Shown here: positions 26,634 to 34,676 of the stretch, in pieces
Layout of the letters: each line of letters starts with the position of its first letter
How positions within the stretch are numbered: position 1 is the first letter of the stretch
Source: Lachnospiraceae bacterium
GTDB lineage: Bacteria > Bacillota > Clostridia > Lachnospirales > Lachnospiraceae
Reading direction: 5' to 3'
Assembly: GCA_022792535.1 (NCBI GenBank)
Contig: JAAWBG010000027.1
Span: 1 to 45,912 of the forward strand
Length of the DNA: 45,912 nt
Position numbers and translations under genes: made by a program
Notes under the pieces: generated by a model
Databases searched by the model: none
What the model saw: only the letters and a program-made list of their open reading frames with translations
What the model was told of the DNA's origin: nothing

Positions 26634-27870
26634 CTTCTATCTGCCCTTCCTGTGGTATCTCTGTGATTGTAGTGTCCTTCCGGGTGCCAATAGGTTCTAT
26701 GACTTTTATGGTTCCAGAGGCAGTACAATTTTTTCCATCTGTTACTATCATAACATTATTTTCTATAATTTGAACCCCTTTTTGTGTTAATTCTGCACAA
26801 AATTCCTCCAATTTTGCTCTTGCAGCCTGTTCTGCCTCCTGCTTGCTGTATCGCTTTTTCTCTGTTTTGTATTCTTTACAAGTCTCCTTTGTAAAGAGCA
26901 GCGGCAGATAAAAAGTCTCTCCTATTTTCACTGGATATTCATTGGTAATCACATCATAGTCTGAGAATTTTCGAAAAAAATGGGGCAGTTTCATCTGCAG
27001 ATTCCACAGTCTCATGCCATAAGCTGCACTTTCTTCCCCAGTAAATACCTTATCTTCGTATCCCATGGAAAACTGATCTTCATACATATACTGAGTGATT
27101 CCCAGAATATCTGCATCAGAAACACAATATTGATAGGAGGCGACTTCTCCACTGTCGTTGAGCACTGGATTCTTTCCCTCTACCAATAAATCCCCTGGGT
27201 GAACCTCGCTTCCTTTTTCCACATAAGGGGTTCCCTGTCTAGTGAGAATACTATAAATGACAGCGTCTTTATCGGCGATCAGGTCACTGGGCCCGGTATC
27301 TTCCTCAGCCTGCTTGGATGCCTGCTGATTTGCCGCAAGATTTTCCTGAATATCAATGATCAGCATGGTTCCTTCTAGTTTTGCGGAAGCCCAGATAATA
27401 TCTCCATATCCTGCCCGAAGTTCCTCTTCAATCTTCTCACAATCTATTTTGCTTTTTAACCGCCCATGATATACCTGATTTTTTTCCAGAAATTTTATAA
27501 TATTGCTGTCTGTTTCATGGAGGTTCCCGTGAATCTCAATTTTCCAGATAAACAGCGACATAGTATAGAGTAGACCGCAACAAAGAAAAATTCCTGCAAA
27601 AAACAATTTCCGCTTCCGGTAACGGCTCATCAGAAAGGGAAGTCCCACTCTTTCTAAAATCACAAACTTTGTCCTGGTTTTTCGCAAAATTGGTTTTAAT
27701 CGTTTTAATCCCCGGACACTGATGCAGAAAACATAATTGTCTTCCTCATATTCCAAGTTCCAGATTAAAATATTATGGTTACTGCACAGGTTCAAAAACC
27801 GCTCCGGTGCATACCCTGAAAGTTTGATTTTAACATACCCCTGCAAAAATTTCAATTTATCAATTAACAA
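26608..27870 (-). CDS. yqfD: Sporulation protein YqfD
   Basis: 420-residue YqfD-family protein of the mother-cell sporulation programme (SigE regulon in Bacillus). It has the N-terminal 'LQGYVKIKLSGYAPERFLNLC', one membrane helix near residues 90-110 ('FFAGIFLCCGLLYTMSLFIW'), then an extracytoplasmic domain with 'IEIHGNLHETDSNIIKFLE' and 'VHPGDLLVEGK'. The start is TTG with AAGGGG eight bases upstream, which matches the family's N-terminus. It lies 39 bases after yqfC and is expected to share its promoter. Confidence 0.92.
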   Translation of the reverse strand: MLIDKLKFLQGYVKIKLSGYAPERFLNLCSNHNILIWNLEYEEDNYVFCISVRGLKRLKPILRKTRTKFVILERVGLPFLMSRYRKRKLFFAGIFLCCGLLYTMSLFIWKIEIHGNLHETDSNIIKFLEKNQVYHGRLKSKIDCEKIEEELRAGYGDIIWASAKLEGTMLIIDIQENLAANQQASKQAEEDTGPSDLIADKDAVIYSILTRQGTPYVEKGSEVHPGDLLVEGKNPVLNDSGEVASYQYCVSDADILGITQYMYEDQFSMGYEDKVFTGEESAAYGMRLWNLQMKLPHFFRKFSDYDVITNEYPVKIGETFYLPLLFTKETCKEYKTEKKRYSKQEAEQAARAKLEEFCAELTQKGVQIIENNVMIVTDGKNCTASGTIKVIEPIGTRKDTTITEIPQEGQIEDESDGNRD

Positions 27871-27909
27871 ACTTTTTACCCCTTATGTCGGTCCATAGCA
27901 GTTGAACAG

Positions 27910-28212
27910 TTACGATTCATACAAAATTCCCTGAATACAGCCGGTAATTTTCATTTCTTCATTGGTGTAGTATTCTACCAGCAGCCTTTTTCCCTGAATC
28001 GTTACCTGACAAGTCTTTGTCTGCAGACGGATCTTCTCCTGGGTATATTCAATAATCCCTTTATAATTCTCCACCAGCACATGATTTCGTCCAGTGGCGG
28101 TGATAATCACTGCCCCATACATAATATCCATAGGCAGTTCTAAGGATTCCACAAGATTTGATTTTACATTTTCTTTTACCTGATTGAGTTTGTTTCGTTT
28201 TCTTTTTCCCAT
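27910..28212 (-). CDS. yqfC: Sporulation protein YqfC (YabP/YqfC family)
   Basis: 100-residue YabP/YqfC-family protein with the domain 'LPMDIMYGAVIITATGRNHVLVENYKGIIEYTQEKIRL' and 'GKRLLVEYYTNEEMKITGCIQGILYE'. It is paired with yqfD as in other spore formers; the molecular function is not known. No Shine-Dalgarno sequence precedes the ATG, and a SigE-like promoter ends six bases upstream of it, so the message may be leaderless. Confidence 0.92.
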   Translation of the reverse strand: MGKRKRNKLNQVKENVKSNLVESLELPMDIMYGAVIITATGRNHVLVENYKGIIEYTQEKIRLQTKTCQVTIQGKRLLVEYYTNEEMKITGCIQGILYES

Positions 28213-28217
28213 ATTGT

Positions 28218-28246
28218 ACTATATGACATAGAAAAAAGATTTATGC
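28218..28246 (-). promoter_or_regulatory. SigE-like promoter for yqfC-yqfD
   Basis: The minus strand reads GCATAAAT (28239-28246), 13 bases, then CATATAGT (28218-28225). Against the Bacillus SigE consensus (GHATADWT, CATAHAHT) the -35 matches all eight positions and the -10 seven of eight. The -10 ends only five bases before the yqfC ATG. Confidence 0.7.
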
Positions 28247-28269
28247 CGCGAGGGTCAAATGCCAGAAGG

Positions 28270-29574
28270 TTAACGAAGGATTCCCTTTATCATAGGTACG
28301 GGACCAGTCTTTTCCTCCTGAATCTCATAGGCACGTACCACTCTTCCATAGGCTTTTTTGGCTTTTTCCATATCGTTGGCGTAAATCGTCGCTAAAGTGT
28401 CTCCAGGATTTACGGCGTCCCCTCGTTTCTTGTTTAGGAGCAAGCCTACTGACAAGTCAATGGAACTTTCTTTTGTCATACGTCCCCCTCCCAGATCCAG
28501 GCTGGCCAATCCAATCTCCTCTGCCTGGATGCCAGAGACAAAGCCTTTCTCTGTATTCATCACTTGTAACTGGACTGCCCCAGTCGGCAGGAGTTCTGGT
28601 TGATATACCAGTTGTTTGTCTCCGCCCTGTGCTTCCACAAATTCTGCTAATTTATCCAATGCAGTTTTCTTTTGAATGGTCTCTTTTAATAAATATTCTG
28701 CCTCTTCTGCTGTCTCTGCCTTTCCTGCCGCCAGAACCATCTCTCTTCCTAGGGCATAGACCACTTCCATAAAATCTGCCGGGCCGAGACCATTAAGGGA
28801 AAGAATTGCCTCTTTTACCTCCAGAGAATTGCCTATCGCATTTCCAAGAGGCTGAGACATGTCGGTAACCACCGCAGTCATTTTCTTTCCAGCATTCTTG
28901 CCAATGCGAACCATCTCCTTGGCAAGGGCAAAGGCGTCTTCTTCCTGCTTCATAAAGGCGCCGTTTCCCGTTTTCACATCCAGTACAATAGCGTCTGCCC
29001 CCGCCGCCAGTTTTTTACTCATAATACTAGAAGCAATCAGAGAAATCTGGTCTACGGTAGCGGTCACATCCCGCAATGCATAGAGCTTTTTATCTGCAGG
29101 GGCAAGGTCGGCAGTCTGTCCCATAATGGCCAGTTTGATCTGATTGACATTTTGATAAAACTGGCTCTCAGTCAGCTCTGTGGAAAATCCTGGAAAACAT
29201 TCCAATTTATCAATAGTTCCTCCTGTGTGGCCCAATCCCCGGCCGGACATTTTAGCCACTGGAATTCCCAAAGAAGCCACCATAGGAGCCAGCACCAGGG
29301 AGGTCTTATCTCCAACGCCGCCGGTACTGTGCTTATCTACCTTGATCCCTTCTATTTGAGACAAATCCAAGACCTTTCCACTGTCCCGCATAGCCAGCGT
29401 GAACGCCAAAGTTTCTTCCTCATTCATTCCCTGAAAACAGATGGCCATCATCAATGCCGACATCTGGTAATCTGGAATCTCTCCTCTGGTATACCCCTGG
29501 ATCATAAACTGAATCTCCTGATCAGTCAGAATCTCTCCCTGTTTTTTTCGATTGATGATCTCATACATTCTCAT
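28270..29574 (-). CDS. pdp: Pyrimidine-nucleoside phosphorylase
   Basis: Phosphorolyses thymidine, deoxyuridine and uridine for nucleoside salvage. It shows 'DKHSTGGVGDKTSLVLAPMVASLGIPVAKMSGRGLGHTGGTIDKLE' type motifs (about residues 84-130), 'DQISLIASSIMSKKLAAGADAIVLDVKTGNGAFM', and the C-terminal domain ending in 'VPMIKGIL'. The frame is open upstream, but ATG at 29574 has GGAGGAGA six bases before it and yields the normal 'MRMYEIINRK' start, about 434 residues. It overlaps the preceding gene by 14 bases, so it is co-translated with the TPR-like/Hsp90 genes. Confidence 0.93.
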   Translation of the reverse strand: MRMYEIINRKKQGEILTDQEIQFMIQGYTRGEIPDYQMSALMMAICFQGMNEEETLAFTLAMRDSGKVLDLSQIEGIKVDKHSTGGVGDKTSLVLAPMVASLGIPVAKMSGRGLGHTGGTIDKLECFPGFSTELTESQFYQNVNQIKLAIMGQTADLAPADKKLYALRDVTATVDQISLIASSIMSKKLAAGADAIVLDVKTGNGAFMKQEEDAFALAKEMVRIGKNAGKKMTAVVTDMSQPLGNAIGNSLEVKEAILSLNGLGPADFMEVVYALGREMVLAAGKAETAEEAEYLLKETIQKKTALDKLAEFVEAQGGDKQLVYQPELLPTGAVQLQVMNTEKGFVSGIQAEEIGLASLDLGGGRMTKESSIDLSVGLLLNKKRGDAVNPGDTLATIYANDMEKAKKAYGRVVRAYEIQEEKTGPVPMIKGILR

Positions 29575-30709
29575 GAAAAATCTCCTCCAGTTCCTGCCTA
29601 TAATAATCAGATCCATTGCGCGCGTCAAATTTTTTGGCAGTCTGCCAAACCCGCCTATAGTAAAAGTCAAATAATTCTCTAATTCGATATGTTCCATCTT
29701 CCCGATACAGCGGAAATGAAGAATCATAATGTATTTTTACTGTCTTCCCCTTCCGGACTCTGCCTAATTCCCGGAAAAAGATACAGATATTTTCTTCTGC
29801 CTCTAATTGTTCCAGAGGACTTCTAAGTCTCAGCCATTCCTTCCAATGCTCTTTGTATAATTTCAATGCCTTTCCCATATTGGTATAGGCATAGCAGGCC
29901 AAAAAGTCATCCCAGCACTCATATTCTGTTTCCCCATTCATATGGCGTTCCACAAGCCGGCAGAAAGTCTCCGCTTTTTCATAATTCTTATGTTTCATAT
30001 AATAGTGCATGTAAGACACCTTCATCCGAAGCCAGGCGCTTCTCTTGCTTTCTCCTCCGCATATCAGGGAAAAATTTTCAATTTCATGGGACAGCCCCTG
30101 GGCTTTTTGAAAATCATTCTGATCCAGATAAAATTGGATCTCCATATTCCGTTCGCAGGCTTTACAGTCACTATGTCCGTCTCTTGACATTTTTTCGAAC
30201 TGATGAAAATATTCTTCTGCCTTTGCTTTGTCGATCTGCCAGTAAAAACTGTACATAGACCCATAATAATTTCTCAGACTGATTCCCATGCTGACGCAGC
30301 GTTTCCTATAATCTTCAAAAAAATTCCGGCAGTCTTCCATAGAAATTTGATAATAATCAACACAGTCTGTCAATACCCATTTGTAAACCCACATCACATG
30401 TTCTATCTCATAGGCAAAAGCATAATTAGGATTGCCGGGAAGTTTCGGATCTTGATCTGCCAAGGCAAGGAGCTCTGGAAAAATAATCAGACAGTCCATA
30501 CTGTCCCCATAAAAAGTAGACTCCCGGCAGGCCATGATACGGAAAAAAATCTGATAAGGAAGATCTCTATGCTGGTCCGCCTGCTGAATCCCATAGCGCA
30601 GAGCTTCCATTCTGGCTTTTCCATGAGAAAGATTTTCTTCTATCTCATCTATCATTCTTTCAGGATGATAATCAGAGGAGAAAGAGGGGGTATTTTTTAT
30701 TTCAGACAT
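29561..30709 (-). CDS. Helical-repeat (TPR-like) protein paired with Hsp90-like gene
   Basis: 382-residue soluble protein with no signal peptide or membrane segment, not recognised by name. It is rich in Tyr, Phe, Glu and Lys and organised as repeated helix pairs ('AKAEEYFHQFEKMSRD', 'QNDFQKAQGLSHEIENF', 'HKNYEKAETFCRLVERH', 'NMGKALKLYKEHWKEW'), which looks like tetratricopeptide-type repeats from about residue 150 to 310. Its start overlaps the stop of the Hsp90-like gene by eight bases, so the two proteins are probably made in step and may interact. A role as a client adaptor or sensor partner is inference. Confidence 0.7.
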   Translation of the reverse strand: MSEIKNTPSFSSDYHPERMIDEIEENLSHGKARMEALRYGIQQADQHRDLPYQIFFRIMACRESTFYGDSMDCLIIFPELLALADQDPKLPGNPNYAFAYEIEHVMWVYKWVLTDCVDYYQISMEDCRNFFEDYRKRCVSMGISLRNYYGSMYSFYWQIDKAKAEEYFHQFEKMSRDGHSDCKACERNMEIQFYLDQNDFQKAQGLSHEIENFSLICGGESKRSAWLRMKVSYMHYYMKHKNYEKAETFCRLVERHMNGETEYECWDDFLACYAYTNMGKALKLYKEHWKEWLRLRSPLEQLEAEENICIFFRELGRVRKGKTVKIHYDSSFPLYREDGTYRIRELFDFYYRRVWQTAKKFDARNGSDYYRQELEEIFHENV

Positions 30710-32525
30710 CAGTAAGCCCCCTTTCCATCAGAAGCAGAATATTTCGATTTAACATGCTCATTTCATTGTTATGAAGAGAAAAACCGCCGATCTGCAAAGC
30801 CTGTACATAGAGAATCTCCAGAAACACTTTTAACATATCTTCCGACTCAATTTCCACTAACTTTTTCACAATGGGATTGAGATAGTTAAAGTAAAGCGTC
30901 GCCGCTGTACTTGTGGAAAAATCTTCTGCAAATGCATCCAGCATGTGGAAAAACATGGCGTCTGCCTGGGATCTTGAAGATGCGATCTGACGGCTGATTA
31001 CCGTGTTCTCATCAATCAAGTAAAAGGTAGGCTGATGCGCCGGTGAAAAAGCCTTCAGTTCCGCCCGGCAGTCGTGGCTCTGCAGAATCCGGTTTGCTTT
31101 TGTCAGAAAATCAAATCCTTTATCCTGATCTTCAGGAGAAAGGTCCTGCATCAAATCTTCTACTTCCCATTCCTCCACAGGACTGACCTTTCGATCAAAT
31201 ACCTTTCCTAATTGTTCCAACAAATCTAATGCGTGTACATAAGAAACATTGATCAAAAGCCGATCCTGGGCAAAAAACAATTGAGATAATTGTTTGTATT
31301 TCTCTCTTGTAGGCGCATAGACCAAAGGCTCGCTGCTGACCCTGAGGTCATAACCTGTCATCGTCCCTCTGGTGGTCTCAAATTCAAAATAATCAATCAG
31401 CGTTTCAAAAAGTTTGGAATCGGACAGCGCAAGAGACATCAATGTCAGATGATGAATTTGAAAAAAACGTCCAAACAATTCTGGTTCTTCCCCCGCCAGA
31501 GCGTCAATGTATTCCATCAAGGCATTTTCAATAGCCTCTCTGGCAGATTCCAACATACCATCCACGTAAAATCCTTCTCTGGAAGCAGTGGGACGCAGAT
31601 CTGTGGTGTGTACAATGCACTTTGTAAATACCGCCCAGTCAGGGATCAAATTATCTCCCTTTTCTGTCAGCAGCATATGCTTCAGATAAATTCGATGATT
31701 GGATTTGGCAGAAGGCAGAACCGTATAATTCAAAATATAGGCAACGCCAGACACGTTTCCCTCCTCGGACTGAAAGGTGACACAGTCTAAAAATTGTTCT
31801 CCAAATATCATCTGACCAAACAACAGCAATTCCTGTTTATTTGTCCTGCGTCCTTCCCAAGGCAGGTAAGCAGGGTTGATCTGCTGCTGTCTGCCCTGCT
31901 GCTGAATCGTGATTGGGAAGGGCAGGAGCAGGCCATAATAAGTAAGAAGATGCTCAATCGTCTCTCTGGTAAAATACTCATCCATCTCCGGTTTTGCCCG
32001 CAGGATTACTTTTGTGCCTGGAGACGCGAGCCATTCTGTCTCCTCTTCTTGCCCCTTTTCTTCTGTGTGCGGCAAAGTTTCTATCGTATAAGTTCCGTCT
32101 GGTTTCCCCCTCCACTCCAGTACTGGAGCCTCTTTGCTCCGACAGGATTTTGTGATCATACGAATCTCATCAGATACCATAAAACAAGAAAGCAGGCCGA
32201 TCCCAAACCTTCCAATATAATCGGTACGCAGATTCCGGTCTGTAAGCTCCCGCTTGGAAGATTCCCCAATAATGGCCAGAAATTGATGAATTTCTTCTTC
32301 TGTAAGTCCTTGTCCATTGTCCGTAAAAATCAGACGTCTGCCTTCTTCTATCTCCAAAGTGATGGCTCCCTGAGGGCTGTCACTCTGCAATTTCTTTCTT
32401 CCAGTAATGGCGTCCACTGCATTTTGCAGCAATTCCCGAATATAAACGTCTGGACTGCTGTAAAGATGATCTGACAATATCTCAATCATTCCCCCTAAAT
32501 TCACTTTAAAACGAAAATCTTCCAT
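30702..32525 (-). CDS. Divergent Hsp90 (HtpG-like) family protein
   Basis: About 607-residue GHKL ATPase of the Hsp90 family. The N-terminal ATP site is intact: 'YIRELLQNAVDA' (Asn-box), 'FTDNGQGLTEEEI', and the lid/G2 region 'GRFGIGLLSCFMV'. The middle domain carries 'TASREGFYVDG', equivalent to the catalytic-Arg loop of HtpG. The rest diverges strongly from canonical HtpG, and no MEEVD-like tail is present. ATG at 32525 is chosen because AGGAGG lies nine bases upstream; a TTG at 32534 abuts it. It overlaps dus upstream by 20 bases and the TPR-like gene downstream. Confidence 0.85.
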   Translation of the reverse strand: MEDFRFKVNLGGMIEILSDHLYSSPDVYIRELLQNAVDAITGRKKLQSDSPQGAITLEIEEGRRLIFTDNGQGLTEEEIHQFLAIIGESSKRELTDRNLRTDYIGRFGIGLLSCFMVSDEIRMITKSCRSKEAPVLEWRGKPDGTYTIETLPHTEEKGQEEETEWLASPGTKVILRAKPEMDEYFTRETIEHLLTYYGLLLPFPITIQQQGRQQQINPAYLPWEGRRTNKQELLLFGQMIFGEQFLDCVTFQSEEGNVSGVAYILNYTVLPSAKSNHRIYLKHMLLTEKGDNLIPDWAVFTKCIVHTTDLRPTASREGFYVDGMLESAREAIENALMEYIDALAGEEPELFGRFFQIHHLTLMSLALSDSKLFETLIDYFEFETTRGTMTGYDLRVSSEPLVYAPTREKYKQLSQLFFAQDRLLINVSYVHALDLLEQLGKVFDRKVSPVEEWEVEDLMQDLSPEDQDKGFDFLTKANRILQSHDCRAELKAFSPAHQPTFYLIDENTVISRQIASSRSQADAMFFHMLDAFAEDFSTSTAATLYFNYLNPIVKKLVEIESEDMLKVFLEILYVQALQIGGFSLHNNEMSMLNRNILLLMERGLTDV

Positions 32526-33465
32526 TGCTGACAACCTCCTGTTCCCGGAATAAGGCTTTTACTATTGTTTCATAATCAGAAAGTGTTCCTGTCTTTCTGA
32601 TTTTCTTTGCATATGGTTCATAATCAGTAAAAGACTGAGCCAGATAAGACCAAAGTTCTTTCATCTTAAACAATACGTTGCGGTCACCGGAAAGAATCTT
32701 CTGATAGCCCTGATACAGCTCTGTATGGAATCTTTGAAACTGTTCCTTTTTCTTTTTCGGCTCTTCGCCTTCTAGAGATTGACGCAGACTAGGATTGGCA
32801 ATAATGCCTCTTCCTAACATCACCGCCGGCAGCGCTGGAAACTTTTCCAGTAAATTCTGGTAATCTCCCTTTGTAAAAACATTTCCGTTATAGCAAAGAG
32901 GGTGCGCGCTTTTTTTCATGGCTTTTTCAAACACAGAAAAGTTTGGGGAACGTCTATAATAATCTTCCCGGACTCTTGGGTGGATGATCAGTTCCTTTAA
33001 GGGATATTGATTGAAGATCTCTAACAAGGGTTCAAACTCTTCCGGGTCCTCCATTCCAATTCTGGTCTTTATAGAAATATCCATCGTAAGAACTGAAAAG
33101 ATCTTTTCCAAAAATCGTTCTAGTTCTCTAGGATGCGCCAGAAAACCTGCGCCTTTTCCCTTTGCAACCACAGTACCGGAAGGACAGCCTAGATTCAGAT
33201 TGATCTCCTGATAGCCATAGGCCGCCAAAGTTTCTGCCACTTTGATAAAATCCTCTGCCTGATTGGTCAGTAACTGCGGTACTACAAATAGTCCTTGATT
33301 ATGTTCCGGCAAAATATCATTGATCTCCCGGCTGTTCATGCCCTTTTTCATTCTAGGAACAATAAAAGGCGTAAAATATTTTTCCATCGGATGAAAAACA
33401 CTGTGATATGCGTTTCGATAAATATAAGTGGTGATCCCTTCTAAGGGGGCTAGATAGTAATTCAT
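32506..33465 (-). CDS. tRNA-dihydrouridine synthase family protein
   Basis: 319-residue FMN enzyme that reduces uridine to dihydrouridine in tRNA D-loops. It has 'MNYYLAPLEGITTYIYRNAYH' at the start, 'INLNLGCPSGTVVAKGKGAGFL' with the catalytic Cys (about residue 94), 'DISIKTRIGM', 'IIHPRV', 'HPLCYNGNVFTKGDY' and the flavin-binding 'VMLGRGIIANPSL'. It is the first gene of the dus-hsp90-TPR-pdp group and is divergent from the cotJ operon. Which Dus subfamily it belongs to is not clear. Confidence 0.92.
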   Translation of the reverse strand: MNYYLAPLEGITTYIYRNAYHSVFHPMEKYFTPFIVPRMKKGMNSREINDILPEHNQGLFVVPQLLTNQAEDFIKVAETLAAYGYQEINLNLGCPSGTVVAKGKGAGFLAHPRELERFLEKIFSVLTMDISIKTRIGMEDPEEFEPLLEIFNQYPLKELIIHPRVREDYYRRSPNFSVFEKAMKKSAHPLCYNGNVFTKGDYQNLLEKFPALPAVMLGRGIIANPSLRQSLEGEEPKKKKEQFQRFHTELYQGYQKILSGDRNVLFKMKELWSYLAQSFTDYEPYAKKIRKTGTLSDYETIVKALFREQEVVSNGRFSF

Positions 33466-33553
33466 ACGGATACTCCCAGTCCTTCTCTGCTGCTTTCTGT
33501 TTCTATTGTTATCTGTAACAAAACAGATTCTGACACGTAAAATACTTCATATT

Positions 33554-33582
33554 ATTTTATCATGACTGAGAGATTTACTCAA
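33554..33582 (-). promoter_or_regulatory. SigA-type promoter for dus operon
   Basis: On the minus strand TTGAGT (33577-33582), 17 bases, TAAAAT (33554-33559), preceded by TG at the extended -10 position. It leaves a leader of roughly 80 bases before the dus ATG. Confidence 0.6.
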
Positions 33583-33668
33583 TTGAAAAAAGTCTTATTT
33601 TAACAAAATCTGCATATCTATATATGCTGTATCCTGGCTTTTATGTCTGAAATTTATTTCCCAACCGC

Positions 33669-33695
33669 ACCATTTCTCCTCTTTTTCATATTGTA
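33669..33695 (+). promoter_or_regulatory. Possible SigK-like promoter for cotJ operon
   Basis: AC at 33669-33670, 16 bases, then CATATTGTA (33687-33695) fits the mother-cell SigK pattern (AC ... CATANNNTA). A poorer SigE-like pair lies about 75 bases upstream. In Bacillus cotJ is SigE-dependent, so the assignment is uncertain; some mother-cell promoter is expected here. Confidence 0.4.
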
Positions 33696-33733
33696 TTAAA
33701 AAGCAAAATTTTAGTAAAGAAAGGATTACCATT

Positions 33734-34195
33734 ATGGCAAATTATCATACATCATCTGATTGCGGCTGCAGCCAGAATATGCCTCAGTGCCAAATGCCAG
33801 GCAGACCTTGTTCTGGAGGTATGCCAAAGCGTCAGATGCCCCAGAAACCATGTCCGTCTCAACGACAGATGTCACCAAAACCATGTCCGGCAAGTATGCC
33901 GCCCTGTCAGGGAACGCCAAGGCCATGCCCAGCAAATGTACCGCCCTGTCAGACAATGCCCAAACCATGTGCAGATATGCCAAAGCATCCCGTTATGCCA
34001 AAACCCGCATGTCCTTCCATGCCGAAAGAATATTTCGATAAATTAGATCTCTTGGCCGGTATGCCTATTGCAATGGCCTATGTTCCATGGCAGTTTTTCC
34101 ATGAAACCTTTGAGCCTGATAAAGCATTAGAATGCGGTACGATCTTTCCGGAATTAAGCAAACCCTTTTGTGGGAAAGGAGGCTGCCCGAAATGA
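33734..34195 (+). CDS. cotJA: Spore coat associated protein CotJA with Cys/Pro/Met-rich extension
   Basis: 153 residues. The C-terminal 55 or so are the CotJA domain ('GMPIAMAYVPWQFFHETFEPDKALECGTIFPELSKPF'), a small component of the spore coat. The N-terminal 95 residues are an extension made of short Met-Pro-x and Pro-Cys-Pro units with about 12 cysteines, so the protein is nearly twice the usual CotJA length. The cysteines may give cross-linking or metal binding in the coat (inference). The start is ATG with AAAGGA upstream. Its stop overlaps the cotJB ATG as ATGA. Confidence 0.88.
   Translation: MANYHTSSDCGCSQNMPQCQMPGRPCSGGMPKRQMPQKPCPSQRQMSPKPCPASMPPCQGTPRPCPANVPPCQTMPKPCADMPKHPVMPKPACPSMPKEYFDKLDLLAGMPIAMAYVPWQFFHETFEPDKALECGTIFPELSKPFCGKGGCPK
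33881..33964 (+). repeat. 42-bp tandem repeat inside cotJA
   Basis: Two consecutive 42-base units encode PCPASMPPCQGTPR and PCPANVPPCQTMPK. The bases of the two units agree at most positions, consistent with a recent duplication. Shorter, more decayed copies (PCP/KPC) flank them. Confidence 0.75.
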
Positions 34196-34458
34196 AAGGA
34201 AATCAGATTGAACAGATGAAATTATTTCAATGGATCAATATGGTGAGTTTCGCAGTGAACGATATTACACTGTATCTTGATACCCACCCTATGGATCAGG
34301 AAGCGATTGCCTACTTTAATCATTTTCGTGAGATTCGCACAAGCGCTTTAAAAGAATATGAAAATTGCTATGGCCCCCTTACCATTGACACGGCAGCGCC
34401 AGATCAAAAATGGCTGTGGGCAATGCAGCCAATGCCTTGGGAAGGAGGAAACTGTTAA
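34192..34458 (+). CDS. cotJB: Spore coat protein CotJB
   Basis: 88-residue CotJB: 'QWINMVSFAVNDITLYLDTHPMDQEAIAYF' followed by 'YGPLTID' and the Trp/Pro-rich end 'WLWAMQPMPWEGG', a signature of the family. ATG at 34192 follows AAAGGAGG and overlaps the cotJA stop. Its own stop overlaps the cotJC ATG (TAATG). It normally acts with CotJA and the catalase-like CotJC in an inner coat layer. Confidence 0.93.
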   Translation: MKGNQIEQMKLFQWINMVSFAVNDITLYLDTHPMDQEAIAYFNHFREIRTSALKEYENCYGPLTIDTAAPDQKWLWAMQPMPWEGGNC

Positions 34459-34676
34459 TGTGGAATTATGAAAAACGATTACAATATCCAGTCAATATTA
34501 CTCAGACCAACCCCCAGATCGCCCAGGTGATCATCAGTCAATTCGGCGGCCCCGACGGTGAGCTCTCCGCTTCCATGCGCTATTTGTCCCAGCGTTATAC
34601 CATGCCTTACCGGGAAGTTGCAGGGCTGTTGACCGATATCGGTACAGAATCCTCTGAAATGTTCACATTCTGGTAA
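34458..34676 (+). pseudogene. cotJC: Interrupted cotJC (5' part only)
   Basis: Codons 1-64 encode a perfect CotJC N-terminus ('MWNYEKRLQYPVNI', 'ISQFGGPDGELSASMRYLSQRY', 'GLLTDIGTE'). CotJC proteins are manganese-catalase-like and about 190 residues, and continue from here with a metal-ligand segment (ELAHLEM-like). Instead the frame runs into eight foreign codons (SSEMFTFW) and stops, leaving 72 residues without any of the later metal ligands. The break coincides with the end of the recombinase element. The 5' part shows no other damage, which suggests a recent or reversible interruption. The 3' part is not in the window. Confidence 0.9.

Noticed and set aside
31290-32474. Long plus-strand frames opposite the Hsp90-like gene.
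   Set aside because: The opposite strand encodes clear GHKL motifs; these frames show no domain or start signal.
33732-33983. Minus-strand open frame opposite the cotJA repeat region.
   Set aside because: It mirrors the Cys/Pro-rich repeat codons, has no ribosome-binding site and overlaps a well-supported gene.
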